Assembly: GCA_000708835.1 (NCBI GenBank)
Contig: DF236969.1
Span: 124,001 to 188,000, forward strand
DNA length: 64,000 nucleotides
Reading direction: 5' to 3'
Source of the DNA: Klebsormidium nitens
Lineage: Eukaryota > Streptophyta > Klebsormidiophyceae > Klebsormidiales > Klebsormidiaceae
Shown: one piece after another, positions 1 to 13,477 of the stretch
Layout of the letters: each line of letters opens with the position of its first letter
Numbering within the stretch: the stretch's first letter is position 1
Translations under genes and position numbers: made by a program
Notes under the pieces: generated by a model
Seen by the model: the letters and a program-made list of their open reading frames with translations, nothing else
What the model was told of the DNA's origin: nothing
Database searches by the model: none

Positions 1-2800
1 AACGCACGGGTTGATTTTCCAATCAAGTTCGCCATGCCGATTCGCAGCTGCATGAGTATGCAGGTTAGGGGCCAATCAAAATCAAGCCCGGCCATTGCCA
101 ATGCATGTCAGCAATTGAAAATGGATGATGATCGATGGCCTCCCGGCCAATTGGGAGCTGTACATAAGGGCTTGGAGCTGTACATACACGGTTAGACCCT
201 AGTTAGTTCTTGGTCGGTGGGTTTCAAGTTTGGCTGGGTCGGACCAGAAGTGATTAGTGTTGATTCTTAGCGATTCAACTTCAGATATACATTGGGATTA
301 CATAGCCGTCTAGACAAAAAGTTGATACTATAAAAAATCTTATGTATTGACGTTGTTGTAATTGCTAGGATTCGAACGCTTGATCGTTAGGTGAGGACCC
401 GTAGATAAATCCGTCCAATCACATGTACACTATTTCTTCGGCAGAGAATCGGTTGGCAAGGGTTCCTGAAGGCGCGCGACGGGATCGCTTCTCGCCAAGC
501 ACCAACATGCAGCTGTACGCGTGTTCCGATCGACGATCCTGGACCGGGGCACGTGAACCGAGCCAATCACAATGGCGCACCCCTTTGACATCCATTGACC
601 AAATCGAGTCAGGCCGACGGTTAACTTGAGGCTTCTCTTTTGTTTAGCTAGCCCCTGTACGATTAAGAAGGCTGAATGAACTGCCTTGGACGCTGGGACA
701 TCTAAAAAGTTAACTTACCGGGAAAGGCTTCGGTAACTTCATAACGGAACCGGCTATTTTCAGGCTTCGATCAGCCTTCACCGGCACTCCTGGATTTCAT
801 TGCAGGCCTCCCGGGGCTACCCCTTAGTACTACCGGGTACGACCGGGTTGAGGCTAACCTCTTATGCATGACAAGCCCCTGGCAAGCTCCTTATTTAGAT
901 GTGCGGCTTCTAAATAATGGTAAATTTGTCTGCCTGAAATTAAGGTCGAACTTCCCTAATTCGACGATTTCAAAACCCTAATGCCGTGGGACGATGATCA
1001 TGAAGACGTCTTCATGCATATCTCATGCTTCGCTCCATCTTTTTGAGATCCGTCTTTTGCACATGAAAGGATACATCGGAAGGTACCTCCTAAGTCTTAG
1101 TCGGCAAAAACCAATAGCTGTAAGTGCCTGCCACGACGTGGCCAAAACATGCATTTCTCGGCGTTTTGTAACANNNNNNNNNNNNNNNNNNNNNNNNNNN
1201 NNNNNNNNNNNNNNNNNNNNNNNNNNNNNNNNNNNNNNNNNNNNNNNNNNNNNNNNNNNNNNNNNNNNNNNNNNNNNNNNNNNNNNNNNNNNNNNNNNNN
1301 NNNNNNNNNNNNNNNNNNNNNNNNNNNNNNNNNNNNNNNNNNNNNNNNNNNNNNNNNNNNNNNNNNNNNNNNNNNNNNNNNNNNNNNNNNNNNNNNNNNN
1401 NNNNNNNNNNNNNNNNNNNNNNNNNNNNNNNNNNNNNNNNNNNNNNNNNNNNNNNNNNNNNNNNNNNNNNNNNNNNNNNNNNNNNNNNNNNNNNCACATT
1501 TGAAACTCTTCGTTTTCGCATGTTCAGAGACTTTCAAAATCGCCAGCCAGGAAAACCACTTTTCAAAATTCAAAAATTGAAAAAATTTTCAAAAATTTTC
1601 AAAATTCCGGTAAAAACGTCAAATCCTGGCGGGCTGCTTGCCCGCTTACGGTCCTCCCTGGCTGGCCGCCAGGATTTTCCGGCGAATTTTTCCCTGGCTG
1701 GCGCCAGAGTCAAAACCTTTCTTGCGCAGAGTTGCTGGCTGGCCGTTCGGTGCGGGCCCCTGGACTTTTCGAGCATGGCACCCGGGGATTCGCTGGCTAC
1801 TGTATTGTAGCCTCAATTCAGGAAGCTCAAAATCTACAGGGTGCAACGAGCTCAGTGCTCTATGAAAGGTGGATTAGCTGGCCTTCAAGTTCAAGGCTCA
1901 GCAGACACCACCATAGAAGGTTGCTAGCTGATTACTATCGTTTAGAGTGACACTGCAAAAAGGGCCGGGCCCGCAGCTCAGTGTTCGATGGCCACGTAAC
2001 CAAGCAGCTGCCCAGAGGTTCGCCAATCTTGCAATGCGGACTGCTTTTCATTCTTGCGGCTTGCATATGAGAGGGACTTCTGTCAGCTAGTTATACACCA
2101 ACAGCTCGTATTCCTTTGATGTTTGCTTGAGCTCAACTCTGAAGACGTTGAGAAGTCAACGCACAATTGTTCTTGCCCCTGAAGCAACAGCAAAAGCAGG
2201 ATGACAAGCAAAACTGGAGCCACTACTACTCTCAGCATTGCTGCTCTTGGGGCTGGATAGGCAACGATTAGGCGCTGAAACGGTAAGCCAGCAACGCCAT
2301 AGCAGCTCAGATCACCCTTTCTTAAAATGCTCAAAAGGTCTGAACATACAAGTTTGGCTTTGCGGTGAAGGGCTGCATTGGGTACCAGGCCCGTTGGTAC
2401 AAAAGCAACTAAAAGGAGTTGCGTCAGCTTTTGGAATGAAGTGTTTGAGCTGCAGGGAGGGAGGCAGGATGGTACAGGAACATGGACAGAGCTAGCAAGG
2501 AGATTAGAATGGTGCATCCATCGAAACTTGGAGAATCTGGAGAGGGTTCTGTTGGTCAAATGAGGCAGATGCTGTACGCACCAACACTGATGCATAGCTC
2601 CTTGGCTAGCCTTTGCAGAATTTTACGCGCCAGTTCAGGCAAGAACTTTGATCAGCTTTTTGGTGCTTACTGTTGGTAAAGTTGGTTACCAGTTGGTTAC
2701 CACCTCAGAGACCTTCTGAATGACAAACACCAATTGTGTGCAGGGTAACCATTAAGACACTGCACATGAGTGAAGTGTGCCATGTCAATTGAGATCTACC
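1..2800. other. Intergenic DNA without a recognisable gene
   Basis: I see no exon-like segment with convincing splice sites here. Around 1550-1610 there is A/T-rich low-complexity DNA (runs of AAAATT and CAAAATT). Around 1640-1760 a short motif (CCCTGGCTGGC and variants) recurs several times. Open frames exist, for example on the minus strand at 2083-2595, but they have no domain or known motif. The last few hundred bases presumably hold the promoter and 5' leader of the gene starting at 2801. Confidence 0.6.
1174..1494. other. Assembly gap (run of N)
   Basis: A 321-base run of N. The sequence is unknown here, and any open frame crossing it is meaningless. Confidence 0.99.
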
Positions 2801-5800
2801 ATGGACCGCCACAATAAAGAGAGGGGACTGCCAAACCTGAGGCAAGAACCGAGCCTACCAGTCAGCCCGCCGTCCGATACAACTGTGGGACAGTTTGATG
2901 GACGGAAGAGAGATGATGCTGCGCCTCGTGACACAGACGGCCATTGGAGGAGCAAAAGCAAGCTGGTTTCTGACGAGAGTCTAGGTAAGGACTGGGGGCG
3001 ACCTCCCTCTGGAAAAGTATCCAAGAAAGGTCCAGCGGTGGATTACGAGAATGGTGACAGAAGTGGCGGTGGAGAGGGTCCCGCGTCTCGGTCCGAGGAT
3101 GAGCGGCGAACGGAGGGCAGAGAGAGGCGGGAGAGCAGGGGACGGAAGGAAAAGGCAAGTGTTCGAACTGTGGAGGAGGAACGACTTAACAGTATTTCTG
3201 ATCAGCAAAAACATTTGAATAGGAATAAACGGGAAATGGCGTCGGCCAGTGACGCCACTTGGTCTGAAAAGCGAATGGATTCCGGAGCCGGATTGGAAGA
3301 GCGGACTGACGGCTTGGCAGGCGGAAGGGGAGCAGAGAATCAAACGGACGAACGGGATGCGGAAAGGAGCGGAACACGAGGAACGGGAATAGCATCCAGA
3401 CAGACGACAGAACGGAGGAGGGAACGAGCCAACGACCGTTCCGAAGAAGAGTCGACGGAACGATCTAACGGAGGAGGATCGGAGAGACGGACGGAAAGAA
3501 GTGCGGCAGAGGAAGAAGAGCGGAGGCGGCGGAAAGAGGAGCGGCGGATAAAGCGGGCGGAAAAGGAGGCGCGCCGGGCCACGAGAGCCCAACGAGGGGA
3601 GGGGGAAAGCGGCGAAGAAACGACGGGACGCCGGCAGAGTGGCAGAGAGACGATCCGAGAGCGCATTGCAGATGGGTTGCCTGCCAGTCAAAGTGGAAGC
3701 GGAGATCGAAACGAACGTCGAGAAGACAGAGGCAGGGACGGGACGTCCAAAACAGACAGAAGCCGAGAAAGGGAAAGAAACGCAGAAAGGATGTTGGATT
3801 CAGAAAGAATGAGAAGAAGCGGAGCGGGAAGAAGGGACGATATGAACGGTTCTCCAAGTGGACCACCTGTTTTGGGGAACGGTTTGCCAAATGACACAGG
3901 GGCCTTGGAGACCGGGTCAAAAGGGCCGGTGAATGGGGCCAGTGGTAAAGGCGCCAACGGGCGGCTGGGGCGAGGGGTATCATTTATGAACGAGGTCTAC
4001 GAAGAGAACGACGAAGGTAAGAGAAAGCCAGGTTTTCCCTTCACGGGTTTTATTTCACATCCCTTTACAACAATGTACGTTCAGCCATTGTGGATCCGTT
4101 CCTCAGAGGGCAACTGCGCCCCTCGCATGTCTTTTGAAAAGGTTTCGAAAAGTTTTCCAGCGAGGAGTAACCTTGAGTTGCACGTCTCCCTGACTTTCAG
4201 ATGGCTTGACTGCACGGCTTCCATCCCTGCATCCCGTCTCAATAAACCAGTGTCAGAAACTAGCAGTTGCCGTGGCGCGAATGAACTTGGCGAACATTGC
4301 CTTACTTGCTCGGCCGACCTCCTCTACTCGCACGTCCTGCTTTCCCCCTGTACTCGAGCAGCGCATACCGATGAAGCCAAATACGTCTGCTTTCAAAAAA
4401 CACTCCGTAGCACATTCATAAACTGAAGGCGAGAGAGTGCAAGTGAAGACGTTGCTTACTTTTCCCCGTCCTGCCCCGCAGCCATGTTGCTTCACTCGAC
4501 GTTCAAGTACGACGAGTCGACGGGCCAGCTGACCAGCACTCTCGCCAGCTCCATGCCTGCGGCCGAAGAGAAGAAACAGCGACTCTACATAGAGGGGGTG
4601 ACGGACGGCAACTTTCACAGGTAGGCCAAGATGCCCAAATCGGGTAAACAATGCGAAACCCCTTGCTGTTGGTTAGGGTTAGGTAGATGACCCCTGTGAT
4701 TAACTTCCGGTCGTTTCGTGCCTGTTCGTTTGTTCTTCAGCCCACATAAGGAGGACTTGTGAATCCAGACGAAAACAGGTCCTACCTGCCTCTATGGAGT
4801 TGGAGGGACATGGCACATATCAACCTCTTTCTAAAAGCTCTCTTTTTTTTTCCGTTGTGCCTCCCAAAGCAGACGCAGTATGTCAATCTACGCGTGCTCT
4901 TCATCTTCGTACTGATCAAGCGCATCTACTCATTAAGCTCTTTGGCCAGCCCTTTAACTACCTTCGCCCCTAGCTAACACGCGACCGTCACAAATCTCGA
5001 AGTATTAAACTGCGCCCTTCATTCCGTCTGCAGAACGCACACAGGGAGCGAGCAGGGTGACGTCAGCCTCTGGTGCTGCTGGCGGCCCGCCACGTGGCAG
5101 CGCCGGGACGCCGAGGACGATGACGTGGAGCTGGGCAGCTCGGGCGGCATCGTGCTGCGGGTCGCCTGCGAGCAGGTCGCCGCGTGCCTCTCGTTCGTCG
5201 CGCACTTTTCCAACAGCTTGCTGGGGGGGTTCGCGCTACTGAATCTGTAAGCTCCTCTAGATCTTTGGCCAGTTGATTCTCTTAAAACCCTGTCAATCTT
5301 GATCTGGATTTTGGGTGCCCTAATGCTTTGGGCTGGTTTTCCCAACAACTTCTTGTGGGGGTTTGCGCTACGAAGTCTGTAAGCTTAACGTGGTTCCAGA
5401 AACAGGTAGGGTGGTTCGATTTTCCTTGTCGGTCTCTGATCTACCTTTGGGGGCTCGACCGTGTTTAGCAGCTTCTCAAACGTCCTACTGGGGCAATGTG
5501 AGCTTTGTTGACGTTGAAGTTTCATGAACTATCTGGTTGAAACAAAAGTTCGAAAGTCCGAGCGTAAGAGGGACTCCGCAAAGCCTGCTTTCCCAGGTCT
5601 TCCTCCTCTTATGTCGCCTTGACTTCGCTGCCAAGAAGAATGATAAGCTTCTCCAGAAATCTTCTTCTCCAAACGTGGTTATTTCCGTGTCCCTCTTTGA
5701 GCGCCTCATTATGTCGCTCCTAGGAATGCAACACGCTTTCTCATAACGTCTACGTCCTGTCTCTCCTGCAACTTCCGGCTCCCGTCACCCTCTCTGGGAA

Positions 5801-8161
5801 CCATCTGGGGCAATAGCTTCCTCGTTGAACTCCGAAGGAAACACCTTATCCTGCGTTTCTCACAGAAGCTGACAGTACACGATTCTGACGCGCCTGAGCA
5901 CGAGCATGTTCGGCCTACTCTATTCATCGCGCTGATTGCGATTTTTCCGCTAACACCGCTCATTCTGCTTTCTGCCGCAGGTATCTGACGTACCTGTACA
6001 ACGCCGGTTCGCTCCCCGGCGGCTTCCTGGCGTATTACACGCCCGTTGCAATCAACTGCCAACGGACGTTCCTCCTGCTGTCGTCGATATGTCTCCTGGC
6101 GGCCTGCGACAAGTGAGACGCTGCCAAATTACTTCTCCAGTATGTACTAAGAATGCTTTGTGGACACGCGGGATATTTCTATATGCTATTTACGGACGAT
6201 GAGGCAAGGATTTGACGTCCTCGGGGCGAGCTTCGGCCTCTGTTGTGGTCCACCTCCTCCAGAATTGGTGGGTATTCGTCAACGTTGGCAGCGCTTCAAA
6301 AGGTCTGAGAAAGAGCTTCTCGCAGGCTGATACGCGCGACTTCGACAAACACGTCACCCTGACCGTTGTGACTTCCTCAGGCTGTCGTGCAATGGATAGC
6401 CGAAGCCTTGGTAGCGAAACGCTTTGGGCGAGTCCGTAAGCAGACATCAGTAAGCTGTCAGGATCTTTACTGCCCGCTTGCAATCACCGTGAATCCGATT
6501 CCTTTTGTTCGGTTTAAGAGCGGTAATCTACATGCAGGTATGCGAAGGATAAGCTTGCGGAGTGGCAGCCCCGGGGGAACGTGCAGTGGCGGCACGACCT
6601 GCTAGTCATTCTGGTGAGCGGCTCTCTTGCAACTGTTCTAAAAGTGTTGCAAGCGGCTTTTGTAGCCTTTCCCCTGTAGCTTTCTCAAACCTAACCCGTA
6701 GAGGGAAGTCAACTGAATTGACTGCGCCCTTAAGCAAGTGAAGGCACTCAAAAAGACGCTGCAAGCGCCAGGTGGTGGTAAACTAATTTAAGCGTTGCTC
6801 GGGTTGACAGCCGGTAAATGTGCTGAATGGAGAGAAACCTCGTAGAAAACGACCGATGTCTGCCGAACAAAGGCACTCGAAGCTATAAGTTGACAGCTGT
6901 CGTTGACTGGCGCTTCCTTCGCTTGCTCGCAGCCAGCCAGCAATGAAACCTATGGCAGCAAGCTGCCAAAACTGGGCTGCTTCATCCCTTCTTATTCAAA
7001 ACCGAAGTTCTGATGGGATGCTCTGCAGGCGTCGTTGCTCTGAAAACCTGATTTGAAGACTTCTCAAACCAGCCCGCTGAATGACCTCTGCTTGCGCCCT
7101 TGCAGTCCTTCTTCCTCGCGTTCGTTCTTTCCGTCGTCGGTACCCCTTTCGAGGTGTACATCTTCCAACAAAACAAGTCGTCCCCAGAGTAAGTATGACG
7201 GTTCCCTAAGAAAAACCATCTGCGCTCAAGTGCAACTGAGCAAGAAAGCATTGGGGCACTCTAGCCGCAATGAGTATGCTACGGAGGTGTGCCTTTGTGA
7301 GAGTCCGTTCAGCAACTATGCTTGGCATAGCGCTGGTTGCATTTGCGGAATCACTGATGTTCCGCACCAAAAACTCTACTCAGGAAGGTTGCGTATTGCC
7401 ACTAGTAAAGTCGTGGCCTCTTAGAGTCTTCAGGAAAGGAACCAAAATGTAATAACAGAAGCGTTCGCTTGATCCTGTTCTAAAAGCCACTCTGCCTGCG
7501 ATCTTCTGATTTGGAAAAGGTGCCACTGATGAACCAAAGCTATGATTTACTGTTTGTGTATGTGTGCAGTTGGTACAGCACAGATGGATCTACCGCCCAT
7601 TTCCAGGCGCGTCTCAAGTCGTGGCACGTGCTCAACTTCGTACGGGTACGCTCGACTTCTTACGAACCCCTCATTCCTTCTGGGCTTATCCTCTTTGCTC
7701 TTCTTCTATTTGCGCTTCTTCCGTTCCGCAAATCGACGCTTTGAGGCTCGCTTCCAAAAGTGTACTTTCATAAACGTATGCTTTGCCTCGCACAGCTTGC
7801 TTGACATCTAGCTATTGGGATTGCGTCCCCTTCAAAAGTTGCTGAGTCCTCAAGACATATCCTCTGGAGACGACGTTTCTAACGCCGTCGTAATGCTGCA
7901 TGAGCTTCGATAGAATACGGCGAGACAACGCGGAGGGTTGACTTGTGAGTTTTCTTTCTCACGCAGTTAGGAGCATGTGCAGTAGGCTTCTTCGTAGTTA
8001 TGCTCGAAGGGAATGTAGCTTTGCGGACGGCACGAAACAAGTCTCTGCAAGTGGCTCGGTTAGAGAGGACAGCTGGCGCAGCGGCACTGGCTAACTCCCT
8101 CGCCCGGGCGAACGTGATGACTCAGAGCATGCAAGCAACTCGCTACAGTCTCAGATCGTGA
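2801..8161 (+). CDS. TMEM237-like ciliary transition-zone membrane protein
   Basis: Eight exons join in phase: 2801-4016, 4482-4620, 5034-5246, 5981-6112, 6538-6613, 7106-7188, 7570-7645, 7967-8161, giving about 709 residues. Residues 1-405 are highly charged (Arg/Glu/Ser-rich) and probably disordered. After a short conserved segment (RLYIEGVTDGNF) come four hydrophobic segments near residues 495-525, 540-562, 585-605 and 637-660. This plan (charged N-terminus, four membrane spans, both ends cytosolic) is that of TMEM237 (JBTS14), and local matches support it: HFSNSLLGGFALLNL before the first loop, a Leu-rich span ending AACDKYAKDKL, and a WHVLNFVR span near the end. TMEM237 is a transition-zone protein of cilia. 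The assignment rests on remembered family sequence, not a search. The start is the ATG at 2801 (context CTACCATGG), since the in-frame codon further upstream is only GTG. The charged head is much longer than in animal TMEM237 (about 408 residues in total). Confidence 0.72.
5335..5392 (+). repeat. Decayed copy of exon 3 3' end plus donor, in intron 3
   Basis: About 40-50 bases of the end of exon 3 and its 5' splice site (5205-5252) recur about 130 bp downstream inside the intron. Both copies share a TTTTC-CAACA start, a G-run, TTCGCGCTAC or TTTGCGCTAC, and CTGTAAGCT at the donor. The copy has several substitutions and one frame change, so it is probably not a coding exon, but its GTAAGC donor is intact. 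Confidence 0.75.
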
Positions 8162-9094
8162 CATGGGTATACAGTGTATAAAGGTTTGTCCTTAGCAATC
8201 TGCAGCTGAGGCAGCGGGAGAGACTTGCTCACGTCTCACATTGAAGGCATTCTATAACTGATCGCACGCAAATAAAGCAGGCCCAATCAGAGCAGATCTC
8301 CCGTTTGAAGATTACAAATTCCCGCGCAAGTGCGTTTTTGAAGCAGGTATGCCGCCTCATGCAAAAGTCTATGCTAAAGGCCGGACGCGCTCACACTGAC
8401 ATGATGTGGGCACCGCCCGAGAAACGTTGCCAGGCGCTCATCATGGCATGCATACCAACTTGGACTCAAAGATGGCGGGCCTTGCAACCTGGCCGTCATC
8501 GCGTCGCTTTTCAAGGGCGCGGTGCCGACAGCCCCCAGCCGTGGCACAACTCAGCCAGACTAGCTCGGCCACACGTTACTACCACATGAGGTCAAATCTA
8601 TTGCATGACTCTAAGGGATCCGATCGTATCGATTGAAACTCACATCATGCAAGTGACGCGCCCAAGTAAATGTTTTATTGATGAAAATCGCTCGCCAGGA
8701 GAATTGCATAAGTACAACATGTCAGGCACTGCTCTTGACTTGTATGTGCTGAAACATGAGCTCTGCGCTTCTCATGCTTCCAACTTTACAGAGACCAGAA
8801 CGTTCACATGTCCAAACCTCATGAGACATGGGCAAGCAGCATGTGACTGGACTTTGCACTTTGGACTCCCCTACAACAGACCTGATCACAATTGTATACA
8901 ATGGACAATGGAGAAGGGACGCACTGTCCTTCTCAATCGGCCTGCTGAAGTGATTTGCAAGTTGGATTCAAGGTGTGGACTTCGAAAGGAATACTTCCGC
9001 TCTGATTGTGCCGATAGATCTGACCGGCTATCTCAACATGCCAATCTTGAGGTTGCCAGGTCTACAAGCAGCTTAATGATTACCTGCGTACGTT
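8162..9094. other. Convergent intergenic spacer
   Basis: This is the shared 3' region of the TMEM237-like gene (+) and NDUFB9 (-). A 176-codon open frame at 8605-9135 (+) runs antisense into the last NDUFB9 exon. It has no recognisable motif and I treat it as chance. Confidence 0.6.
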
Positions 9095-10285
9095 CTATGT
9101 GTATGTTTCCTTGCCAAAGTCATAGGAGAAGCTGATATTTGTTGGCACTGGCGGGTTGCGCTGGTATTTTGATCCTCCAACGGCCCACGGTATGATGTAA
9201 GGATCTGGGTGTGCTTTTTCCCTGAGCCTTGCTTCGCCTCTGTCAAGCAACCGGTCAACAAGGTCCAGGTTTGTCTGCAAAATGAAGGGCCAGCTGTCAA
9301 TCTCAGCAGGCAAGGACAGAGCAGAAACGACAGAATTGAACCCGAGGGTCCAGGAATTGATGCTTTCCGATGCTACAGAATATGCTGACTTTGATTTCCC
9401 AGTGAGGCAAAAATCGCGAAGTTCGTGGACTCTACAAATGATCAGACGTACTGACCATATCAACTTCACCGCCGACATCCTGAAGCAATCACACGATTGG
9501 TGGCACAGAAAGCTTCGGATTGACGGGGCGCAGGTCGAAATTGCTATGTGTTCCCAAGTGTTGATTTGACGGACTTGGTTGAAAGTTGGAAGGAAGGTCC
9601 ACAGGGGACCAGAGCAGGTAACGAAACTGGCACCCATCTTTGCTTTACGGAGCGGCCAAGGATGCAGGTGTTCTGCCGATGTCAAAGAATGCTAGAGAGC
9701 AACAGAATATTGAGGCGGCTCGCGTCGGCTTGTTAACAGAAATCAATGCCGTTTGCTTGGGCATTTCTAACTCTGAATGTTGCCAAAGCAGCAGAATGCC
9801 GATTTGATGTCTATCGGGCAGCAGTAGTGCTTTCGAGCTCCACAAAGTGGATTCCTGAGAGAGAGAAACTGATCTTTCAAAAGACACCTGATGCACTCTG
9901 ACCCTGATACTCTGGGAGTCTGATCCTAGCATAGGATAGTGTCGGTGAAGTGTCGGTGAGAGAATCTCAGACCCAACCAGCATCTGCTTTTCTCAAACTC
10001 ATGCACATACTTAGCATGAGCTCCTCAATGCCCAGGCACCAGTATAGAAGATCGGTTAAACTGATTCTTAACATTGTTTTACTCCAAAGTTCTGCAGACA
10101 TTAAAAGAAAGCGTGGCACCCACCACATTTTTGTGCTGCTCAAACTCTGCGCGCGTCTTCATTGCCTCATTATAGAACGTGTCCCTGTGTACCGCCCAGC
10201 TCTGCACCGTCTTTAAAGCTCGTCTATACAACAACCGCACTTTTGCCTGCTGCTCAAGCCTGCGGGCAATTATCGGCGAGCTCAT
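9095..10285 (-). CDS. NDUFB9: Mitochondrial complex I LYR subunit NDUFB9 (plant CIB22)
   Basis: Two exons (10285-10124 and 9274-9095) join in phase 0 to give 113 residues, close to the 117 of Arabidopsis CIB22. Exon 1 holds the Complex1_LYR helix with the LYR triplet at residues 19-21 (LLYRRALK), then SWAVHRDTFYNEA. Exon 2 carries the conserved C-terminal signature HPDPYIIPWAVGGSKYQRNP. NDUFB9 is an accessory subunit of the membrane arm of respiratory complex I, on the matrix side, where it works with acyl carrier protein. The donor reads GTGGGT and the acceptor TTTTGCAG. I chose the ATG at 10285 because it gives an N-terminus of family length. Confidence 0.93.
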
Positions 10286-11365
10286 GGCGTCACAAGGCAC
10301 TTCAAACTGGACGCAATCAGATAGCTAGCAAGTGACAAACTGTTGCAAAACTAGAAAACGCAGAAGGTGCTCTGTTCTCTCCCTACACCCCAAAAACTTC
10401 GTCACGGAGACGTAAAACAGCCAGCAATGAAGCACCAGCCCGCCGATAAAGGAACCGTCTCCTTCTGATCTGTTCAACACTTAAACATTGCCACCTGATC
10501 AGGAACAAGCTTTAGGTCTTTTTTAGTTTCTGAGGGCGGGCCCACGCCAATGCCAATGGCAACAAATTTGCAAGTGCTGCAGCAGAGATGCAGCACGTAG
10601 CTGCAAATTGCAATGCCTATGCTGCATCCAAGTCGCCACCTGCCCATTGATACATCTATTGTCCATCGAACGGTCCGAAACTTGCAGAAGCGGCTCAGGA
10701 GTCGGTTGGTTGTACCGGTAGGCCGTGGTTGCCTAAACCACCCGAGGTTGGCTGTTCAAACCACTGGGCATGATTCTTTGACGGGTCTGTGACAGGGGAT
10801 GGTCAAGCTGGTAATCTGGCGAGGGTTTACTGGACGTGGTGAAGGCTACCGAGCACACGGCTGCAGCACGCAGGCATGTCGACTTTCTCGAGCCGTTCAC
10901 TGGACTGAGACAGCGGTCAACGGCTCAGATGGCATCGCTTTAGTGCCCCTCCGAATTACAGCAATGATGCCAGCTGCATGCACGGGGCTGCCACGGATAG
11001 GCACAGGGGCTCGTTGGGCTCGGGAGGGGCGGCCACTCGTCCAAAAGGTGGAATATAGCCGCGTCTGCTCCTTCGATTCACGGACCCTATTCTAAAACCC
11101 CTCCGGGTCATTTTGGGACCCCTATTCGTAAAACCAAAAGCGCTTTCCTCCTCCCCTATATCCCCTCAAATCCTCGACAAGCTTATACTTTGTAAAGATG
11201 CCGTTAGGCGGCTCGAATTTAATTCCCGGGTTCCGGTCCTACCCCCTTTTGGGTGGGTCGGTCGGTCGGGGAAAAATAATAGTTGGTTTTTTGCCTGTAT
11301 GTTTGAAATATGAAATGATATGGAGTATTTTTGGGGGGAAAACCTCATTTCTTGGCCCGGTTCTC

Positions 11366-11658
11366 ATCGGCCCCGGAACGAGAATATATGACTTTGGATA
11401 TTCCATATTCCTCGAAGGATTTTGGGCAATATTCCAATTCCTTGCCACCCCAATATTCCAGATTCCAAGAAATTTTTGAGATATAGGAATTCAAATTACC
11501 CGGATTCCTGCACTAATTTTGCAGTATTCCATATTCCGTGAAAAAAAAATCTCAAAACCAAATATTCCGATTCCTAGGCCAAAAAATCCCGATATTCCAA
11601 TTCCTGGAGCCCCAAAAACCCGATATTCCTATTCCAATATTCTCGTTCCGGGGCCGAT
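11366..11658. repeat. Fold-back element with 22-bp perfect inverted repeats
   Basis: ATCGGCCCCGGAACGAGAAT starts the left arm (11366-11387). Its exact reverse complement is at 11637-11658. The interior is rich in repeated ATATTCC and AATTCC motifs. It could be a small non-autonomous transposable element or a fold-back satellite unit. I see no clear target-site duplication and no coding sequence. Confidence 0.6.
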
Positions 11659-12689
11659 CATACTTCTTTTATATTAAAGGCCGTAGCGTGAGCCATGGAC
11701 CTGAGAGCGAGTACACATTTTGTTGCGAGTCTGAACGTTTGATTAGAAAAGCTACTCTACCACTGCATGTACACTACCTACATCAATGATGTTAGTGCCT
11801 ACCGGCCTTTCTGCCTTTGGCTAACCCTCTATGAGCCTGATATGCACTATTAATGCTAGGTTGCACGAATCAGAGCTTATACTAGCTTGCCAGACTTGGA
11901 TGTGGTGGGGTCGTCATGGGCCCCGGTAGGTTGGTCGTGTACAATGGTGCAGCGTGTGCGTCCCTTCAATCTGGGAAAATGCATCATGTAGAGCTTTCCA
12001 GCGGTTCAGTTTTGACAACTCCCAACAAAATGTTGTGTACCTGTCAAGGCCGGGGAGGAGTGGGCTCTGATACGTTCGTAAGTCGGTGAGGGCTACCTCT
12101 TCCGCAGAATTTTGACAAACAAACACATGTATTCAGAAGCTGGCAAAACCTGCCCGGCTAGAAGTTTGGGTGGGACCTTCTCAAACTACCAGTAGTCCAT
12201 GCAAATAATAGACAATGCGACACCATGCCGTTGCTTAGCAGAGGGGAAAGTGTCGGGCCATTAAAAACCCTCTTCCAGTACGCCCTGTTTTATTGCGTCC
12301 GGTTTTTCGGAAGAGGGTAAAGGTACCCGGGGGTGCCCTCCCGTGCATGTAAGGCTTGCTTCACTCACATTAGCAGCAAGCAGGCCGCATGGACAGGATC
12401 TGATATAGAGAATCCACAGAGATGGTAAATTGTCCCGTCGTATGATGACTTCACTTGTTTGACATTAAGGGCGACAGTAAGCAAGACCAGCCCGCCAAGC
12501 TTGTTGGACGCAGCGCAGCGCACCAGATCTGCAAAGTTGGAAACGCACAGTACTATGCACGATCATGATAGATGCGAGCAAAAATAGAGCGTAAACTCGG
12601 ATGCCAGTTGCATGGGTAAAAGTGGAGAATGCTGGCAGAGGGCAAGCCTCAAAGGGTCAACGTTGCAATCTATTCCTCTTTCCCGGGGG

Positions 12690-12900
12690 GTAAAGTGAGC
12701 AGTCGTTCTGCTCGATTTGGTGTGCAACTAATGCAATGCAACTTCTTGGGAAGGGTAAATGGGGGTAAACGTGCTCGATGAGAGCTTGGTAAATAACGCG
12801 TGCAACAGATGTTTTGCACCTTTTGAGGAAGGGTAAAAGGGGGGGTAAACGGTGCTCAATGCGAGCAAATGGCACGGAACTTTGAGCTGTCAACTTGAGC
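12690..12900. repeat. Degenerate GGGTAAA minisatellite
   Basis: Two to three imperfect copies of a unit of roughly 120 bp, built around GGGTAAA-rich stretches followed by GTGCTCGATGAGAGC or GTGCTCAATGCGAGC. A more decayed copy may follow near 12960-13000. Confidence 0.45.
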
Positions 12901-13477
12901 CTTTTTCCCTGGCAAGCAACGTGCAGGTCCCTAATGACTGAGATGAGTTCAGAGGAAAAGGGTTAAAACAGATGTAAATTTGCTCAGGGCGAGCAGGTTG
13001 GCAAGAGATGTGGTACAATCGTGCTGTCAACCTCAACCTCTGTAAACGACAACCTAACTGCAGCTGATCCTCAATGTGGTCGAAAGAACGAACACAATAT
13101 GGTGACCCCCCTCATTACCAAATGACCTTTCCATGCCAGATGGTCTATGATCTCCTGCGGCAATTCTGGTTGAGCAGATGACTTGCTTGAGCAAAAAGTG
13201 GCGGCCCTGGCCCCAAGTGTCATTGTCGCTGTCACAATGAGTAATGGCAATGAAATCCACAGCCAAAGCTGAATCTCAATATTTTCAAAGAGAATCTGGG
13301 ACAGAAAATCGACTACGGTATATTTATTATTTTGTTCCAAAATCCTTCGGAGTTTGGGTCGGTCGGGGACCGGAAACCGGGATTTAACTTCGAGTCGCCG
13401 TATAACGCCGAAGTAGCGCAGATCTGAAGAGAAATCGCAGGATTGTTTGCTCGCTTTTGATGCACACACACACATAA

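Noticed and set aside
2083-2595. 170-codon minus-strand frame upstream of the TMEM237-like gene
   Set aside because: Leu-rich stretches but no domain, no splice partners and low-complexity composition. I treat it as chance.
2777-4426. 549-codon continuous frame taken as one protein
   Set aside because: It runs through a GTAAGA donor at 4017 into the intron. The coding exon ends at 4016 and continues in phase at 4482.
8605-9135. 176-codon plus-strand frame
   Set aside because: Runs antisense into the certain NDUFB9 exon 2, with no known motif.
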